From: Candidatus Puniceispirillum sp. | Lineage (GTDB): Bacteria > Pseudomonadota > Alphaproteobacteria > Puniceispirillales > Puniceispirillaceae | DNA length: 24,282 nt | Assembly: GCA_018668795.1 (NCBI GenBank) | Contig: JABJBD010000080.1 | Location: 1 to 24,282 of the forward strand | Direction: 5' to 3' | Part shown: positions 13,775 to 21,323 of the stretch, piece by piece | Layout: each line of letters opens with the position of its first letter | How positions within the stretch are numbered: the first letter of the stretch is position 1 | Notes under the pieces: generated by a model | Databases searched by the model: none | What the model was told of the DNA's origin: nothing | What the model saw: the letters and a program-made list of their open reading frames with translations, nothing else | Position numbers and translations under genes: made by a program

Positions 13775-14533
13775 ATGCGTGAAATCGCTCTGGATACCGA
13801 AACCACCGGCATAAGCCCACGAGATGGCCACCGCATCATCGAAATTGGTTGTCTTGAGCTGATGCATCATCTGCCAACCGGACATAAATTGCATATCTAT
13901 ATCAATCCCGAACGTGAGATTGATGAAGGCGCGGTCAAGGTGCATGGCATCACCAGCGAATTTCTGGCTGATAAGCCCGTATTTGCCGATATTGCTGATG
14001 AATTTCTGGCGTTTATCGGTGACGATCCGATGGTGATCCATAATGCGCCCTTTGACATGGGCTTTCTGAATGCCGAACTGGCGCGTCTTGACCGACCTGT
14101 TTTGCCAATGGATCGTGCGATTGATACATTGATGATGGCGCGTAAAAAATTCCCTGGCGCGCAAGCCAATCTTGACGCTTTATGCCGCCGTTTTGAAATT
14201 GATAATGGACATCGTGATCTGCATGGCGCGCTGATCGATGCTGATCTGCTGGCGTCGGTCTATATCGAATTGATGGGCGGCAAACAGCCCGGGTTATTGC
14301 TGGATAGCGGTGCTGGCGCGCTGGCAGGGCAACCTCATGCGCGTAATCATGGTGGTCAGGCGGCGGATAATAATCATGATGGTCAGGCGGCGGATCAAAA
14401 CGGACATTTCACCATGCAAGATAGCGCGATCCGGCCAATCCGCCCGCATGCACCAAGCGCGGACGAAATAGCCGCGCATGATGCGTTTATCGATGGCATG
14501 GACAAGCCGATCTGGCGTCAGGCGGATAGCTGA
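13775..14533 (+). CDS. dnaQ: DNA polymerase III epsilon subunit (3'-5' proofreading exonuclease)
   Basis: Epsilon proofreads for the replicative polymerase. The DEDDh exonuclease motifs are present: DTETTG (7-12, Exo I), HNAPFDMGFLNAEL (from 89, Exo II) and HRDLHGALIDADLLASVYIEL (Exo III). AGGAT lies about 7 bases before the ATG. After the exonuclease domain (about residue 180) comes a tail with two tandem nonapeptides, NHGGQAADN and NHDGQAADQ (191-208), encoded by a 27-bp DNA repeat (14345-14368 and 14372-14395). The family tail is normally a flexible linker to the polymerase-binding segment. The gene converges on secB with a 10-bp gap. Confidence 0.95.
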   Translation: MREIALDTETTGISPRDGHRIIEIGCLELMHHLPTGHKLHIYINPEREIDEGAVKVHGITSEFLADKPVFADIADEFLAFIGDDPMVIHNAPFDMGFLNAELARLDRPVLPMDRAIDTLMMARKKFPGAQANLDALCRRFEIDNGHRDLHGALIDADLLASVYIELMGGKQPGLLLDSGAGALAGQPHARNHGGQAADNNHDGQAADQNGHFTMQDSAIRPIRPHAPSADEIAAHDAFIDGMDKPIWRQADS

Positions 14534-14543
14534 CAAATATAGA

Positions 14544-15056
14544 TTAATGCGCTTCGCTAGATGATGCTTCTTGCTGGCGTGCCAGATTATGCTGATAGAC
14601 AGCGACAAAATCGACAGGCTGAATATTGAGCGGCATGAAACCGCCATCGCGCGTCATATCCGAGATAATGGCGCGGGCAAAAGGAAACAGCAAACGCGGC
14701 GCTTCGATCATGATAAGCGGGTTCAACTCAGCTTCGGGCGTATTGGGCGCGGACACAACACCAGCATATGTCAAATCGACAAGAAACAAGGCGGTGTCAT
14801 CGGCTTTGGCCTTGGCAGATAGATTCAGCAAGACCTCAAACTGGCCGTTACCGATCATCGATGCCCCTACATTGACGCCAATTTCAACGTCTGGCTGGCC
14901 CGTATCTTCGGTCAGGACTTTTGGCGCGTTCGGATTTTCAAAAGACAGATCCTTGATATATTGCGCATGAACGACAAGCTGGCGTTGCACATGTGTGTCT
15001 TCATTGGTGGCGGTGTCCGGTGCTTTGGTATCAGAGTTATTTGGTTTTTTGGCCAT
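14544..15056 (-). CDS. secB: Protein-export chaperone SecB
   Basis: SecB keeps preproteins unfolded and passes them to SecA. The 170 residues have a polar N-terminal extension, then the SecB core: VVHAQYIKDLSFENPNAPKVL, VGASMIGNGQFEVLLNLSAKAK, ALFLVDLTYAGVVSAPN, and the C-terminal IEAPRLLFPFARAIISDMTRDGGFMPLNIQPVDFVAVYQ. GGAG lies 7 bases before the ATG at 15056. The start of fxsA's 3' end is about 105 bp upstream. The pair secB/fxsA, with Tim44-like and Smr genes next to it, is a frequent alphaproteobacterial neighbourhood. Confidence 0.95.
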   Translation of the reverse strand: MAKKPNNSDTKAPDTATNEDTHVQRQLVVHAQYIKDLSFENPNAPKVLTEDTGQPDVEIGVNVGASMIGNGQFEVLLNLSAKAKADDTALFLVDLTYAGVVSAPNTPEAELNPLIMIEAPRLLFPFARAIISDMTRDGGFMPLNIQPVDFVAVYQHNLARQQEASSSEAH

Positions 15057-15162
15057 GGGAATCTCCGGTTGCGAATTTTTTAGCGTCTAACATGAACAAG
15101 GGGCTGGTCGCAAGGTTTGACGCCTAATGATCGCTGATAATCTGGAATGCTATGATGATCGG

Positions 15163-15720
15163 TCATTTTAATGTCTTGCCGGGGTCATTGGGTTTTGAAG
15201 CTTTATTGGGGGTCTTTTCTTCGGCTTCGCCTTCGATAATGTCATTATCCCCCCATTGATCCGGGGTGTTTCCAAATGTGGACCTGCGGCGTGATGCGTC
15301 AAAGCCCGCATTAGAATTATCGGTTTGGGCATGTGCCGCGCCAGCATAGCTGGTGAAGCGCGCGCTTTTGCCAAGGCGTGTCGCCAGCCAGAGACCAGCC
15401 ATTGTGCGTATGCCAGGCACAAATATAGCCAGCCCCACCGCGTCGGTCACATAGCCAGGCAGTAACATCAAAACAGCGCCACATAACAGCCCGATAGAAT
15501 CAGCCATCGATTTTACCGGCGGTCGCCCTTGCGCTATGTCGGTGCGGAAGCTATTCATGACAGCGCGTCCCTGACTTTTTAACAAAGACACCCCAATCAT
15601 GGCGGTGATGAATACACCAAGAATGGTCAGCACAACGCCAACTTCGCTACCAATAACAATAAAGGCGTTAATTTCGACCCATCCCCAGATAAAAATGATC
15701 AGTAGGATGATTAAGTTCAT
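15163..15720 (-). CDS. fxsA: FxsA-family membrane protein
   Basis: FxsA is a cytoplasmic membrane protein named for relieving phage T7 exclusion by the F plasmid; its normal role is not established. The 185 residues start with a hydrophobic segment LIILLIIFIWGWVEINAFIVIGSEVGVVLTILGVFITAMIG (two membrane spans with the conserved Glu), then RPPVKSMADSIGLLCGAVLMLLPGYVTDAVGLAIFVPGIR, matching the family's second hydrophobic pair. A polar, disordered tail follows. The minus-strand leader has AAAGGAAT just before the ATG, and that leader segment is duplicated (15725-15754). Confidence 0.9.
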   Translation of the reverse strand: MNLIILLIIFIWGWVEINAFIVIGSEVGVVLTILGVFITAMIGVSLLKSQGRAVMNSFRTDIAQGRPPVKSMADSIGLLCGAVLMLLPGYVTDAVGLAIFVPGIRTMAGLWLATRLGKSARFTSYAGAAHAQTDNSNAGFDASRRRSTFGNTPDQWGDNDIIEGEAEEKTPNKASKPNDPGKTLK

Positions 15721-15724
15721 GTTA

Positions 15725-15754
15725 TTCCTTTGGGCATTTTGTTCCTTTGGGCAT
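15725..15754. repeat. 13-bp direct repeat carrying the fxsA ribosome-binding site
   Basis: TTCCTTTGGGCAT occurs at 15725-15737 and 15742-15754. Read on the minus strand each copy gives ATGCCCAAAGGAA, so the nearer copy supplies the fxsA Shine-Dalgarno sequence and the farther one duplicates it. Confidence 0.6.
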
Positions 15755-15836
15755 AATTTTACCCTATTTAAGCTGGAAACTGGATTTTGTGATACACATA
15801 TGTCATCTATAGAAGAGATTTTCTAGCCCAATCACA

Positions 15837-15852
15837 TTTGAGCTAGCTCAAA
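15837..15852. promoter_or_regulatory. Perfect 16-bp palindrome upstream of the Tim44-like gene
   Basis: TTTGAGCTAGCTCAAA is a perfect palindrome lying 7 bp before the AGGAG (15859-15863) of the Tim44-like gene, in the 148-bp divergent gap with fxsA. Position and symmetry suit an operator for a dimeric regulator or a leader hairpin. No regulator is identified. Confidence 0.55.
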
Positions 15853-15868
15853 AAGAGCAGGAGACGAC

Positions 15869-16507
15869 GTGCCCTATATTGATATTATCATTTTTGCGGT
15901 GATTGCCGTATTGCTGGTCTTGCGGCTGAAATCGGTTCTTGGTCAGCGCACCGGATTCGAACAACCACAAGAAAAGCAACCTATGCAAGCCGCCAATGAC
16001 GGCGATGTTGTGCCGTTCCCCGGCAATAAGCCCGATGCAGACGCACTTACTGGCCATGGTGTTGAAACGCTACGCAAAGCCGATCGTAATTTTACCGAAG
16101 CAGCCTTTTTAGGCGGCGCAACGCAGGCGTTTGAAATGACCTTGCGTGCCTATGCTGATGGTGATCTGGCGCAATTAAAACGCTTGCTAGGGTATGATCT
16201 GTTGCAAAGCTTTACCCAATCGATTCAAAAGCGGACGGCGAATAAAGAAACGCTGACGATCGAATTGGAAAATATCAAGGAAGCCAGCATATTGAATATT
16301 TCCGTGACCGACTCAATCGCCGCGGTCACAGTTCATTTTCATTCTGTGCAAACACGCATCGCACGTGATGCCGATGACAATATTATTGATGAAGATGAAA
16401 GCCAGTCACAGGAAATTGTTGATATTTGGACGTTTGAGCGTGATCTGACCTTGAATGATCCGAACTGGAAGCTTGTTGAAACCGAAACCGCCGATGATGA
16501 TAGCTAA
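15869..16507 (+). CDS. Tim44/TimA-like domain membrane-anchored protein
   Basis: The N-terminus DIIIFAVIAVLLVLRLKSVLG (about 4-24) is a single membrane anchor followed by a short basic stretch and a polar linker. From about residue 65 (LRKADRNFTEAAFLGGATQAFEMTLRAYADGDLAQLKRLL) it matches the Tim44-like fold found in alphaproteobacterial homologues of mitochondrial Tim44, through IWTFERDLTLNDPNWKLVET at the end. The C-terminal domain is expected in the cytoplasm or periplasm depending on anchor orientation; I cannot decide. The start is GTG at 15869 with AGGAG five bases upstream. The role in bacteria is uncertain, probably membrane-associated protein binding. The neighbouring Smr gene follows after 28 bp. 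Confidence 0.88.
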   Translation: MPYIDIIIFAVIAVLLVLRLKSVLGQRTGFEQPQEKQPMQAANDGDVVPFPGNKPDADALTGHGVETLRKADRNFTEAAFLGGATQAFEMTLRAYADGDLAQLKRLLGYDLLQSFTQSIQKRTANKETLTIELENIKEASILNISVTDSIAAVTVHFHSVQTRIARDADDNIIDEDESQSQEIVDIWTFERDLTLNDPNWKLVETETADDDS

Positions 16508-16535
16508 TGGTGTCGGGGACTAATGGTTATGACCA

Positions 16536-17168
16536 ATGAGCGCGCGCAAATCTGACACATCACATCATGATGAAGATCATGTATTATGGCAACGCGTCAC
16601 CGCGTTGGTAAAACCGGCGGCACAGCAAAACCGCCGCTATAGCGGTAATAGCGATTTTAATAAGGGACATGATTCGGGCGGGCTTTCAGAATCAGCCGCG
16701 CTATCCCCGTCAAAACACCAAAAAGCTGTTACATCGAAAACGGCCAAAGCCACCCAAAAAGCTATTATGGCGGCAGCATTGTCAGTGCCAGCGATGCCGC
16801 CAAAAGCATCACCTGTTGATCTGCGGACGGGGGAAACAGCTGGGATTGATGGCGGTACCCAGAAAAGATTATTCCGTGGTGATGTGAAAATTGATGCAAG
16901 ACTTGATCTGCATGGATTTACCGCCGCCCAAGCCCAACGCAAACTGACCCAGTTTCTAGGCCAAGCCAAAGTGTCTGGCTATCGGTGTATTCTTGTTATC
17001 ACAGGCAAAGGGGTACGCGGTGAAGGCGTGTTGCGCAGTTCGGTGCCAGACTGGCTGAAACGCGCGCCACTTTGTGATATGGTATTGGCCATGGCACAAG
17101 CCAAGCCAAGCGACGGTGGGGCTGGTGCGCTTTATGTTCTGCTTCGTCGCCAACGTGATCGAAAATGA
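16536..17168 (+). CDS. Smr-domain protein
   Basis: The 210 residues have a disordered, basic N-terminal part rich in Lys, Ala and Ser, then a Smr domain: KIDARLDLHGFTAAQAQRKL (DLHG near residue 124), VITGKGVRGEGVLRSSVPDWL (the 'TGKG.HS.g.g.lr' type loop) and GALYVLLRRQR. Smr domains are DNA or RNA nucleases/binding modules; the stand-alone role of this protein is not known. The alphaproteobacterial order Tim44-mltA-Smr-HTH is common; here the lytic transglycosylase gene mltA is missing. The stop overlaps the start of the next gene by ATGA. Confidence 0.9.
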   Translation: MSARKSDTSHHDEDHVLWQRVTALVKPAAQQNRRYSGNSDFNKGHDSGGLSESAALSPSKHQKAVTSKTAKATQKAIMAAALSVPAMPPKASPVDLRTGETAGIDGGTQKRLFRGDVKIDARLDLHGFTAAQAQRKLTQFLGQAKVSGYRCILVITGKGVRGEGVLRSSVPDWLKRAPLCDMVLAMAQAKPSDGGAGALYVLLRRQRDRK

Positions 17169-17524
17169 CACCATTTGGCAGTAAAATGCGCCAATTACGG
17201 GCTGACAAGAATGTCACCCAACAGCAACAGGCACATTATCTGGGCGTATCCAATGCCTATATCTCGGCTTTGGAAAATGGCGCCCGCGGCAAGCCCTCGG
17301 CGGTGCTTGTCGATCAGATATGCGTATGGCTTGGTTTGATCTGGGATGATGCTGAAGAGCTTAAACGCTTGGCGGCCTTGTCGCATCCAAAACCAACTAT
17401 TGATGTGCGCAAACAAACACCCGATGCGGTGCTTCTTGCCAATATGCTGGCGCAGAATATTGAACGGCTGGATGATAATGATTGTCAGATTCTTTTGACC
17501 GCGTTGGAAAAGCGTCTTGGATAA
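17165..17524 (+). CDS. XRE-family helix-turn-helix transcriptional regulator
   Basis: A short regulator of 119 residues. The N-terminal HTH (about 5-65) reads MRQLRADKNVTQQQQAHYLGVSNAYISALENGARGKPS, a clear Cro/CI-type fold, followed by a helical C-terminal half (LLANMLAQNIERLDDNDCQILLTALEKRLG) that may mediate dimerisation. It starts inside the Smr stop codon (ATGA), so it is translationally coupled. Its target is unknown; the inverted repeat TTCGCA-AATTA-TGCGAA (17628-17644) just downstream is a possible site. The stop codon falls within the first unit of a 16-bp tandem repeat. Confidence 0.9.
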   Translation: MTPFGSKMRQLRADKNVTQQQQAHYLGVSNAYISALENGARGKPSAVLVDQICVWLGLIWDDAEELKRLAALSHPKPTIDVRKQTPDAVLLANMLAQNIERLDDNDCQILLTALEKRLG

Positions 17525-17590
17525 ATTCTTTCGGGGATAAATTCTTTTGGGGATAAATTCTCTGGTATAAATCTTTCTGATAAAATACAA
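17519..17590. repeat. 16-bp tandem repeat overlapping the 3' end of the XRE gene
   Basis: GGATAAATTCTTTCGG (17519-17534), GGATAAATTCTTTTGG (17535-17550) and GGATAAATTCTCTGG (17551-17565) are followed by a decayed unit TATAAATCTTTCTG. The first unit contains the stop codon of the XRE gene, which suggests the repeat grew outward from the gene end. Confidence 0.75.
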
Positions 17591-17627
17591 ACAAGCTGTT
17601 CCAATTTTATATTGTTGTGTTAAAAGG

Positions 17628-17644
17628 TTCGCAAATTATGCGAA
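17628..17644. promoter_or_regulatory. Inverted repeat between the XRE and GNAT genes
   Basis: TTCGCA-AATTA-TGCGAA has perfect 6-bp arms with a 5-base A/T-rich spacer, 144 bp before the GNAT start. It has the geometry of an operator for a dimeric HTH protein. Function is not shown by the sequence. Confidence 0.4.
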
Positions 17645-17787
17645 TAGTGCAGACTTTGCGGATCGATGCGGCAGGCAAGATGGCCTGTCCAATTGTACGG
17701 TTTCGTAATTATGCCATATTTATTGTGCATCGTGCTGATCATTAATTAGCTATCTGTGCCGTTTTGCACCAATCGAGGATGTTCTAA

Positions 17788-18330
17788 ATGACGCCCGAAA
17801 TTCTTAGAGATCATGTAGCAAAACTGTCAGTTGAGACAGTCGCAAAACTGTCGGCAAGCGACATTAATGAATTATGCGATGCTGCCGAAGAAGCGATCAA
17901 ATCGGATGGTGGTTTTGGCTGGCTGACGCCGCCGCCACGTTCGGTCATGGAAGATTATTGGCGTGGTGTATTGATGGTTCCCGAGCGGCATTTGATTGCA
18001 GCGCGTCTTGATAAGATGATTGGTGGCTGTTGCCAGATCGTGCGGCCGCCGCGTAATAACGAAGCGCAGGCATTTAGCTGTAATCTGACAACATTCTTTG
18101 TTGCCCCATGGGCGCGTGGTCACGGGTTGGCGCAAAAGATGATTGGCGAAGCCGAGGCGCTGGCTAAATCCGAAGGGTTTTCGATGATTAACCTTGATGT
18201 TCGAGCCACCCAGACGCGGGCGATACAGTCGTTTGAAGCCCGCGGGTTCAAACGCTATGCGAGCAATGAATATTATGCCAAAGTCGATGGCACATATGTG
18301 ATGGGATATTATTATCACAAAGCCCTTTAG
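17788..18330 (+). CDS. GNAT-family N-acetyltransferase
   Basis: The 180 residues carry the acetyl-CoA-binding core FFVAPWARGHGLAQKMIGEAEALAKSEGFSMINLDVRATQTRAIQSFEARGF, in which RGHGLAQ fits the R/Q-x-x-G-x-G/A P-loop and the end is the usual 'A.. yE..GF' block. The N-terminal helices (ETVAKLSASDINELCDAAEEAI) resemble a small extension of unknown function. GAGGA is 8 bases before the ATG. The substrate cannot be inferred. The HIT gene begins within about 30 bp, so the two are probably cotranscribed. Confidence 0.9.
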   Translation: MTPEILRDHVAKLSVETVAKLSASDINELCDAAEEAIKSDGGFGWLTPPPRSVMEDYWRGVLMVPERHLIAARLDKMIGGCCQIVRPPRNNEAQAFSCNLTTFFVAPWARGHGLAQKMIGEAEALAKSEGFSMINLDVRATQTRAIQSFEARGFKRYASNEYYAKVDGTYVMGYYYHKAL

Positions 18331-18356
18331 ATGGCGGCGTGACAGCAGGTGATGAG

Positions 18357-18725
18357 ATGGCTTCGTATGACGATAATAATATTTTTGCGAAAATCCTGCG
18401 TGGCGAGATTCCCTGCAATAAATGTGATGAAGATGATTTGACCTTGTCCTTTTATGATATTGCCCCGCAAGCACCTGTGCATGTGCTGGTGATTCCCAAA
18501 GGACGTTATGTTGATTATGCCAATTTTGTGGCACATGCCTCGGTTGAGGAAATTGCTGGCTTTTCCGCCGCGATCCACCGTGTCGCCGAAAAAACCGGCA
18601 TTAGCGAAACAGGCTATCGAATCATTTCGAATATAGGTAATGACGGGCATCAGGACGTACCGCATCTGCATATGCATGTGCTTGGTGGCGGCGCAATGGG
18701 ACCGATGCTGGCAAAACGGCCTTAA
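18357..18725 (+). CDS. HIT-family nucleotide hydrolase (histidine triad)
   Basis: Hint-type proteins hydrolyse purine nucleoside phosphoramidates. The 122-residue protein has ASYDDNNIFAKILRGEIPCNK at the start, IAPQAPVHVLVIPKGRYVDY in the middle and the active-site HLHMHVLGG (His103-His107 triad) near the end. I choose the ATG at 18357, preceded by AGGTGATGAG, over the GTG at 18339, because homologues start near MAYDDNNIFAKILRGEIPC. It follows the GNAT gene closely; comM starts about 118 bp downstream. Confidence 0.93.
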   Translation: MASYDDNNIFAKILRGEIPCNKCDEDDLTLSFYDIAPQAPVHVLVIPKGRYVDYANFVAHASVEEIAGFSAAIHRVAEKTGISETGYRIISNIGNDGHQDVPHLHMHVLGGGAMGPMLAKRP

Positions 18726-18842
18726 TATTTGGATATATGGGCGGTTATAATATCGTCAGAGATCCGGCTTTACATATTGCAATAATCTAATCAACTTGCG
18801 GCGATCTTTTAGCTCATCCAAAATGGTCATTCACGACGATGG

Positions 18843-20363
18843 ATGCCGATAATCATGCATGCAAACATCCAGACAGTTGCCTTTCGTGGCATTGATACCA
18901 TCGCTGTTGATGTGCAGGTTCATATTGCCAATGGTTTGCCCGCGATGGCGATTGTTGGGCTGGCTGATAAATCGGTTGCCGAATCCAAAGAACGCGTGCG
19001 GGCGGCGTTAACATCAATCGGTTTGTCTTTGCCGCCGAAACGAATTGCGATCAATCTGGCGCCTGCCGATGTTTTGAAAGAAGGCGCGCATTTTGACCTG
19101 CCGATTGCGCTTGGTCTGCTGGTTGCCATGGGGGTGGTGCCAGCGGATGCGGTGGCAGACCGTGTTGTGCTAGGTGAATTATCATTGAACGGGGCGATCC
19201 AGCCTGTATCAGGCGCATTATCGGCGGCTATCTTTGCCAGCAGTCAACAGCAGAATTTGATCTGTCCGGCGGCGTCGGGTGCCGAAGCTGCATGGGCTGG
19301 CGATATTGATATTCTGGCACCAGCTGACATTCTGGCATTGCTTAATCATGTGCGCGGCAGTCAAATTGTTGATCCGCCAATAGCGAAAATAGTGACCAGC
19401 CATGTTCAGCATCCCGATATGGCGGATTTGCGTGGCCAGTTGATTGCGCGGCGGGTTCTGGAAATCGCCGCTACAGGTGGACATAATCTGTTATTGATCG
19501 GCCCACCCGGGGCTGGCAAATCAATGCTGGCCGCACGCTTGCCCGGGTTACTGCCGCCATTAACCCCCGAACAGGCGTTGCAGGTGACGATGATTCATTC
19601 GATTGCAGGCCAGCTTTCCGAAGGAGGACTTGTCAGGGATCGCCCCTTTCGGGAGCCGCATCATTCGGCATCGATGGCGGCGCTGGTCGGCGGCGGGATG
19701 CGCGCCAAGCCAGGCGAAATATCGCTGGCGCATCATGGTGTTCTGTTTCTCGATGAGCTGGCCGAATTTAGCCGCGTGGTGCTGGATTCGCTTCGCCAGC
19801 CTTTGGAAACAGGTAAAGTGGTCGTGGCGCGTGCGAATAATAATTATACCTATCCTGCCCAGTTTCAGCTTGTCGCCGCGATGAATCCATGTCGGTGCGG
19901 CTATCTGGGGGATCCAGCGCGTGCCTGTAGCCGCGCGCCGGAATGTGGCCGCCACTATTGTGCGAAAGTATCTGGTCCAGTGATGGATCGTTTTGATCTG
20001 ATTATCGAAGTACCCGAAGTCACCCCGCAAATGTTAATGGCAGATGAGGTGGCGGAAAGTTTGGCAGATATTTATGACCGTATCATGACCGCACGAGCTA
20101 TGGCGACAGCCCGCCCTAGTCAGGCGGATGGCACACTCAATGCCAAGCTGGTAGGCGATGATCTGGATGTTGCTATCCAGCTGGAAGATGAAGCAAAGGA
20201 TCTGTTGAAAGCGGCACTTGAACAGCAAAGATTGTCAGCGCGTGCCTATCACAAGATTATGCGCGTGGCGCGAACGATTGCTGATCTGGATAATAATAAT
20301 GATGTCACCCGCGCGCATCTGGCCGAAGCGCTGGCCTATCGGGCGATGCCATTATTTGCATAA
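18843..20363 (+). CDS. comM: ComM/YifB-family AAA+ ATPase (Mg-chelatase-like)
   Basis: ComM is a hexameric branch-migration helicase that promotes integration of DNA during natural transformation, studied mainly in Vibrio and Acinetobacter. The 506 residues are full length: an N-terminal Lon-like ChlI domain (FRGIDTIAVDVQVHIANGLPAMAIVGLADKSVAESKERVRAAL), AAA+ Walker A GPPGAGKS (220-227), Walker B LFLDELAEF (near 300), and NPCRCGYLGDPARACSRAPECGRHYC with its cysteines, then KVSGPVMDRFDLIIEVP (sensor/arginine region) and the C-terminal Mg_chelatase_C helices. Homologues begin near the second Met (MHANIQTVAF, 18855), so the start may be 12 bases later. Its stop overlaps the oppositely oriented gshB by 28 bp. 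Confidence 0.93.
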   Translation: MPIIMHANIQTVAFRGIDTIAVDVQVHIANGLPAMAIVGLADKSVAESKERVRAALTSIGLSLPPKRIAINLAPADVLKEGAHFDLPIALGLLVAMGVVPADAVADRVVLGELSLNGAIQPVSGALSAAIFASSQQQNLICPAASGAEAAWAGDIDILAPADILALLNHVRGSQIVDPPIAKIVTSHVQHPDMADLRGQLIARRVLEIAATGGHNLLLIGPPGAGKSMLAARLPGLLPPLTPEQALQVTMIHSIAGQLSEGGLVRDRPFREPHHSASMAALVGGGMRAKPGEISLAHHGVLFLDELAEFSRVVLDSLRQPLETGKVVVARANNNYTYPAQFQLVAAMNPCRCGYLGDPARACSRAPECGRHYCAKVSGPVMDRFDLIIEVPEVTPQMLMADEVAESLADIYDRIMTARAMATARPSQADGTLNAKLVGDDLDVAIQLEDEAKDLLKAALEQQRLSARAYHKIMRVARTIADLDNNNDVTRAHLAEALAYRAMPLFA

Positions 20364-21316
20364 GTGGGACGGATGCGTTCGATCGCATCCCATGTGTGCG
20401 CGGCAATATCGATATCCGATAGACGCAGAATTTCACGAATGCCTGTCGGCGAGGTGACATTAATTTCGGTTATATAATCGCCAATGATGTCAATGCCGAC
20501 AAATAAAAGCTGGCGGCGGCGTAATTCAGGGCCAATCGCATGGCAAATTTCCAGATCACGCGCCGTGAGTTCGGCCCGGGCGGCACTGCCACCAACATGG
20601 AAGTTGGACCGCGCTTCGCCTTTTTGCGGAATCCGATTTACCGCGCCAACCGGTTCGCCATCGACAAGAATGACGCGCTTATCGCCTTTGGTCACGGCGG
20701 GTATATAGGCCTGTACCATCACCGGTTCGCGGCTGGTTTGAAAAAACATTTCAAGCAAAGCGCTAAGATTCTGATCATCTTGGCGTAAGCGGAAAACGCC
20801 GGCCCCGCCATTACCAAAAAGCGGCTTGACGATGATGTCATGATGCGTTGCCCGAAAGGCCGCAATCGTTTCGGGATCACGGCTTATCAAGGTTGGCGGC
20901 ATCAGGTCGGGGAATAAGGTTACCAGCAATTTTTCCGGAGCGTTACGTACCTCGGCAGGATTATTAACGACCATGGTTGTAGGCGGCAACATTTCCAGCA
21001 GATGCGTGGCGGTGATATAGGCCATATCAAACGGGGGATCCTGGCGCATCAGGATGATGTCAAAATCAGTTAGAGCGCGGGTTTCAAAGGCACCTGTTTT
21101 AAAATGATCACCCTGATGGTCAAATAGCTGTAGTGACTGACCGCGCGCTTCGATTCTTGCGTCATTCAGGCTTAGCTTGTCGGGGGTGTAATACCAAAGG
21201 GAATGACCACGCTTTTGCGCCTCCAGACCAAAGGCAAAGCTGGTATCGCCAGCGATCACGATTGAGTCAACCGGATCCATCTGGATGGCAACGGACAGAT
21301 TCGGTGAAACGGTCAT
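20336..21316 (-). CDS. gshB: Glutathione synthetase
   Basis: GshB joins gamma-glutamylcysteine and glycine with ATP to make glutathione. The ATP-grasp protein has LMRQDPPFDMAYITATHLLE, NNPAEVRNAPEKLLVTLFPDLMPPTLI, IVKPLFGNGGAGVFRL (ATP loop), YIPAVTKGDKRVILVDGEPVGAVNRIP and INVTSPTGIREI (metal-binding Asn/Ser). The frame is open to 21409, but I start at the ATG at 21316 (MTVSPNLSVAIQMDP), 7 bp after the BON gene stop; this gives about 326 residues against the usual 315. The first 31 codons of the longer frame would overlap the BON gene and look unlike the family. comM and gshB as neighbours are common in alphaproteobacteria. Confidence 0.94.
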   Translation of the reverse strand: MTVSPNLSVAIQMDPVDSIVIAGDTSFAFGLEAQKRGHSLWYYTPDKLSLNDARIEARGQSLQLFDHQGDHFKTGAFETRALTDFDIILMRQDPPFDMAYITATHLLEMLPPTTMVVNNPAEVRNAPEKLLVTLFPDLMPPTLISRDPETIAAFRATHHDIIVKPLFGNGGAGVFRLRQDDQNLSALLEMFFQTSREPVMVQAYIPAVTKGDKRVILVDGEPVGAVNRIPQKGEARSNFHVGGSAARAELTARDLEICHAIGPELRRRQLLFVGIDIIGDYITEINVTSPTGIREILRLSDIDIAAHTWDAIERIRPTYANNGIAR

Positions 21317-21323
21317 AGTCAGG

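Noticed and set aside
14563..14577. GATGATGCTTCTTGC near the secB stop as a further hairpin repeat copy
   Set aside because: Only the tail 10-mer matches; the head CGATCATCTGTCGGC is absent, so it is likely chance.
17667..17692. Short stem CAGGC...GCCTG as a terminator after the XRE gene
   Set aside because: Only 5 bp of pairing and no following T-run.
17872..18677. Minus-strand frames antisense to GNAT and HIT genes
   Set aside because: Rich in His, Arg and Ile as expected from antisense reading of coding DNA; no motif or ribosome-binding site.
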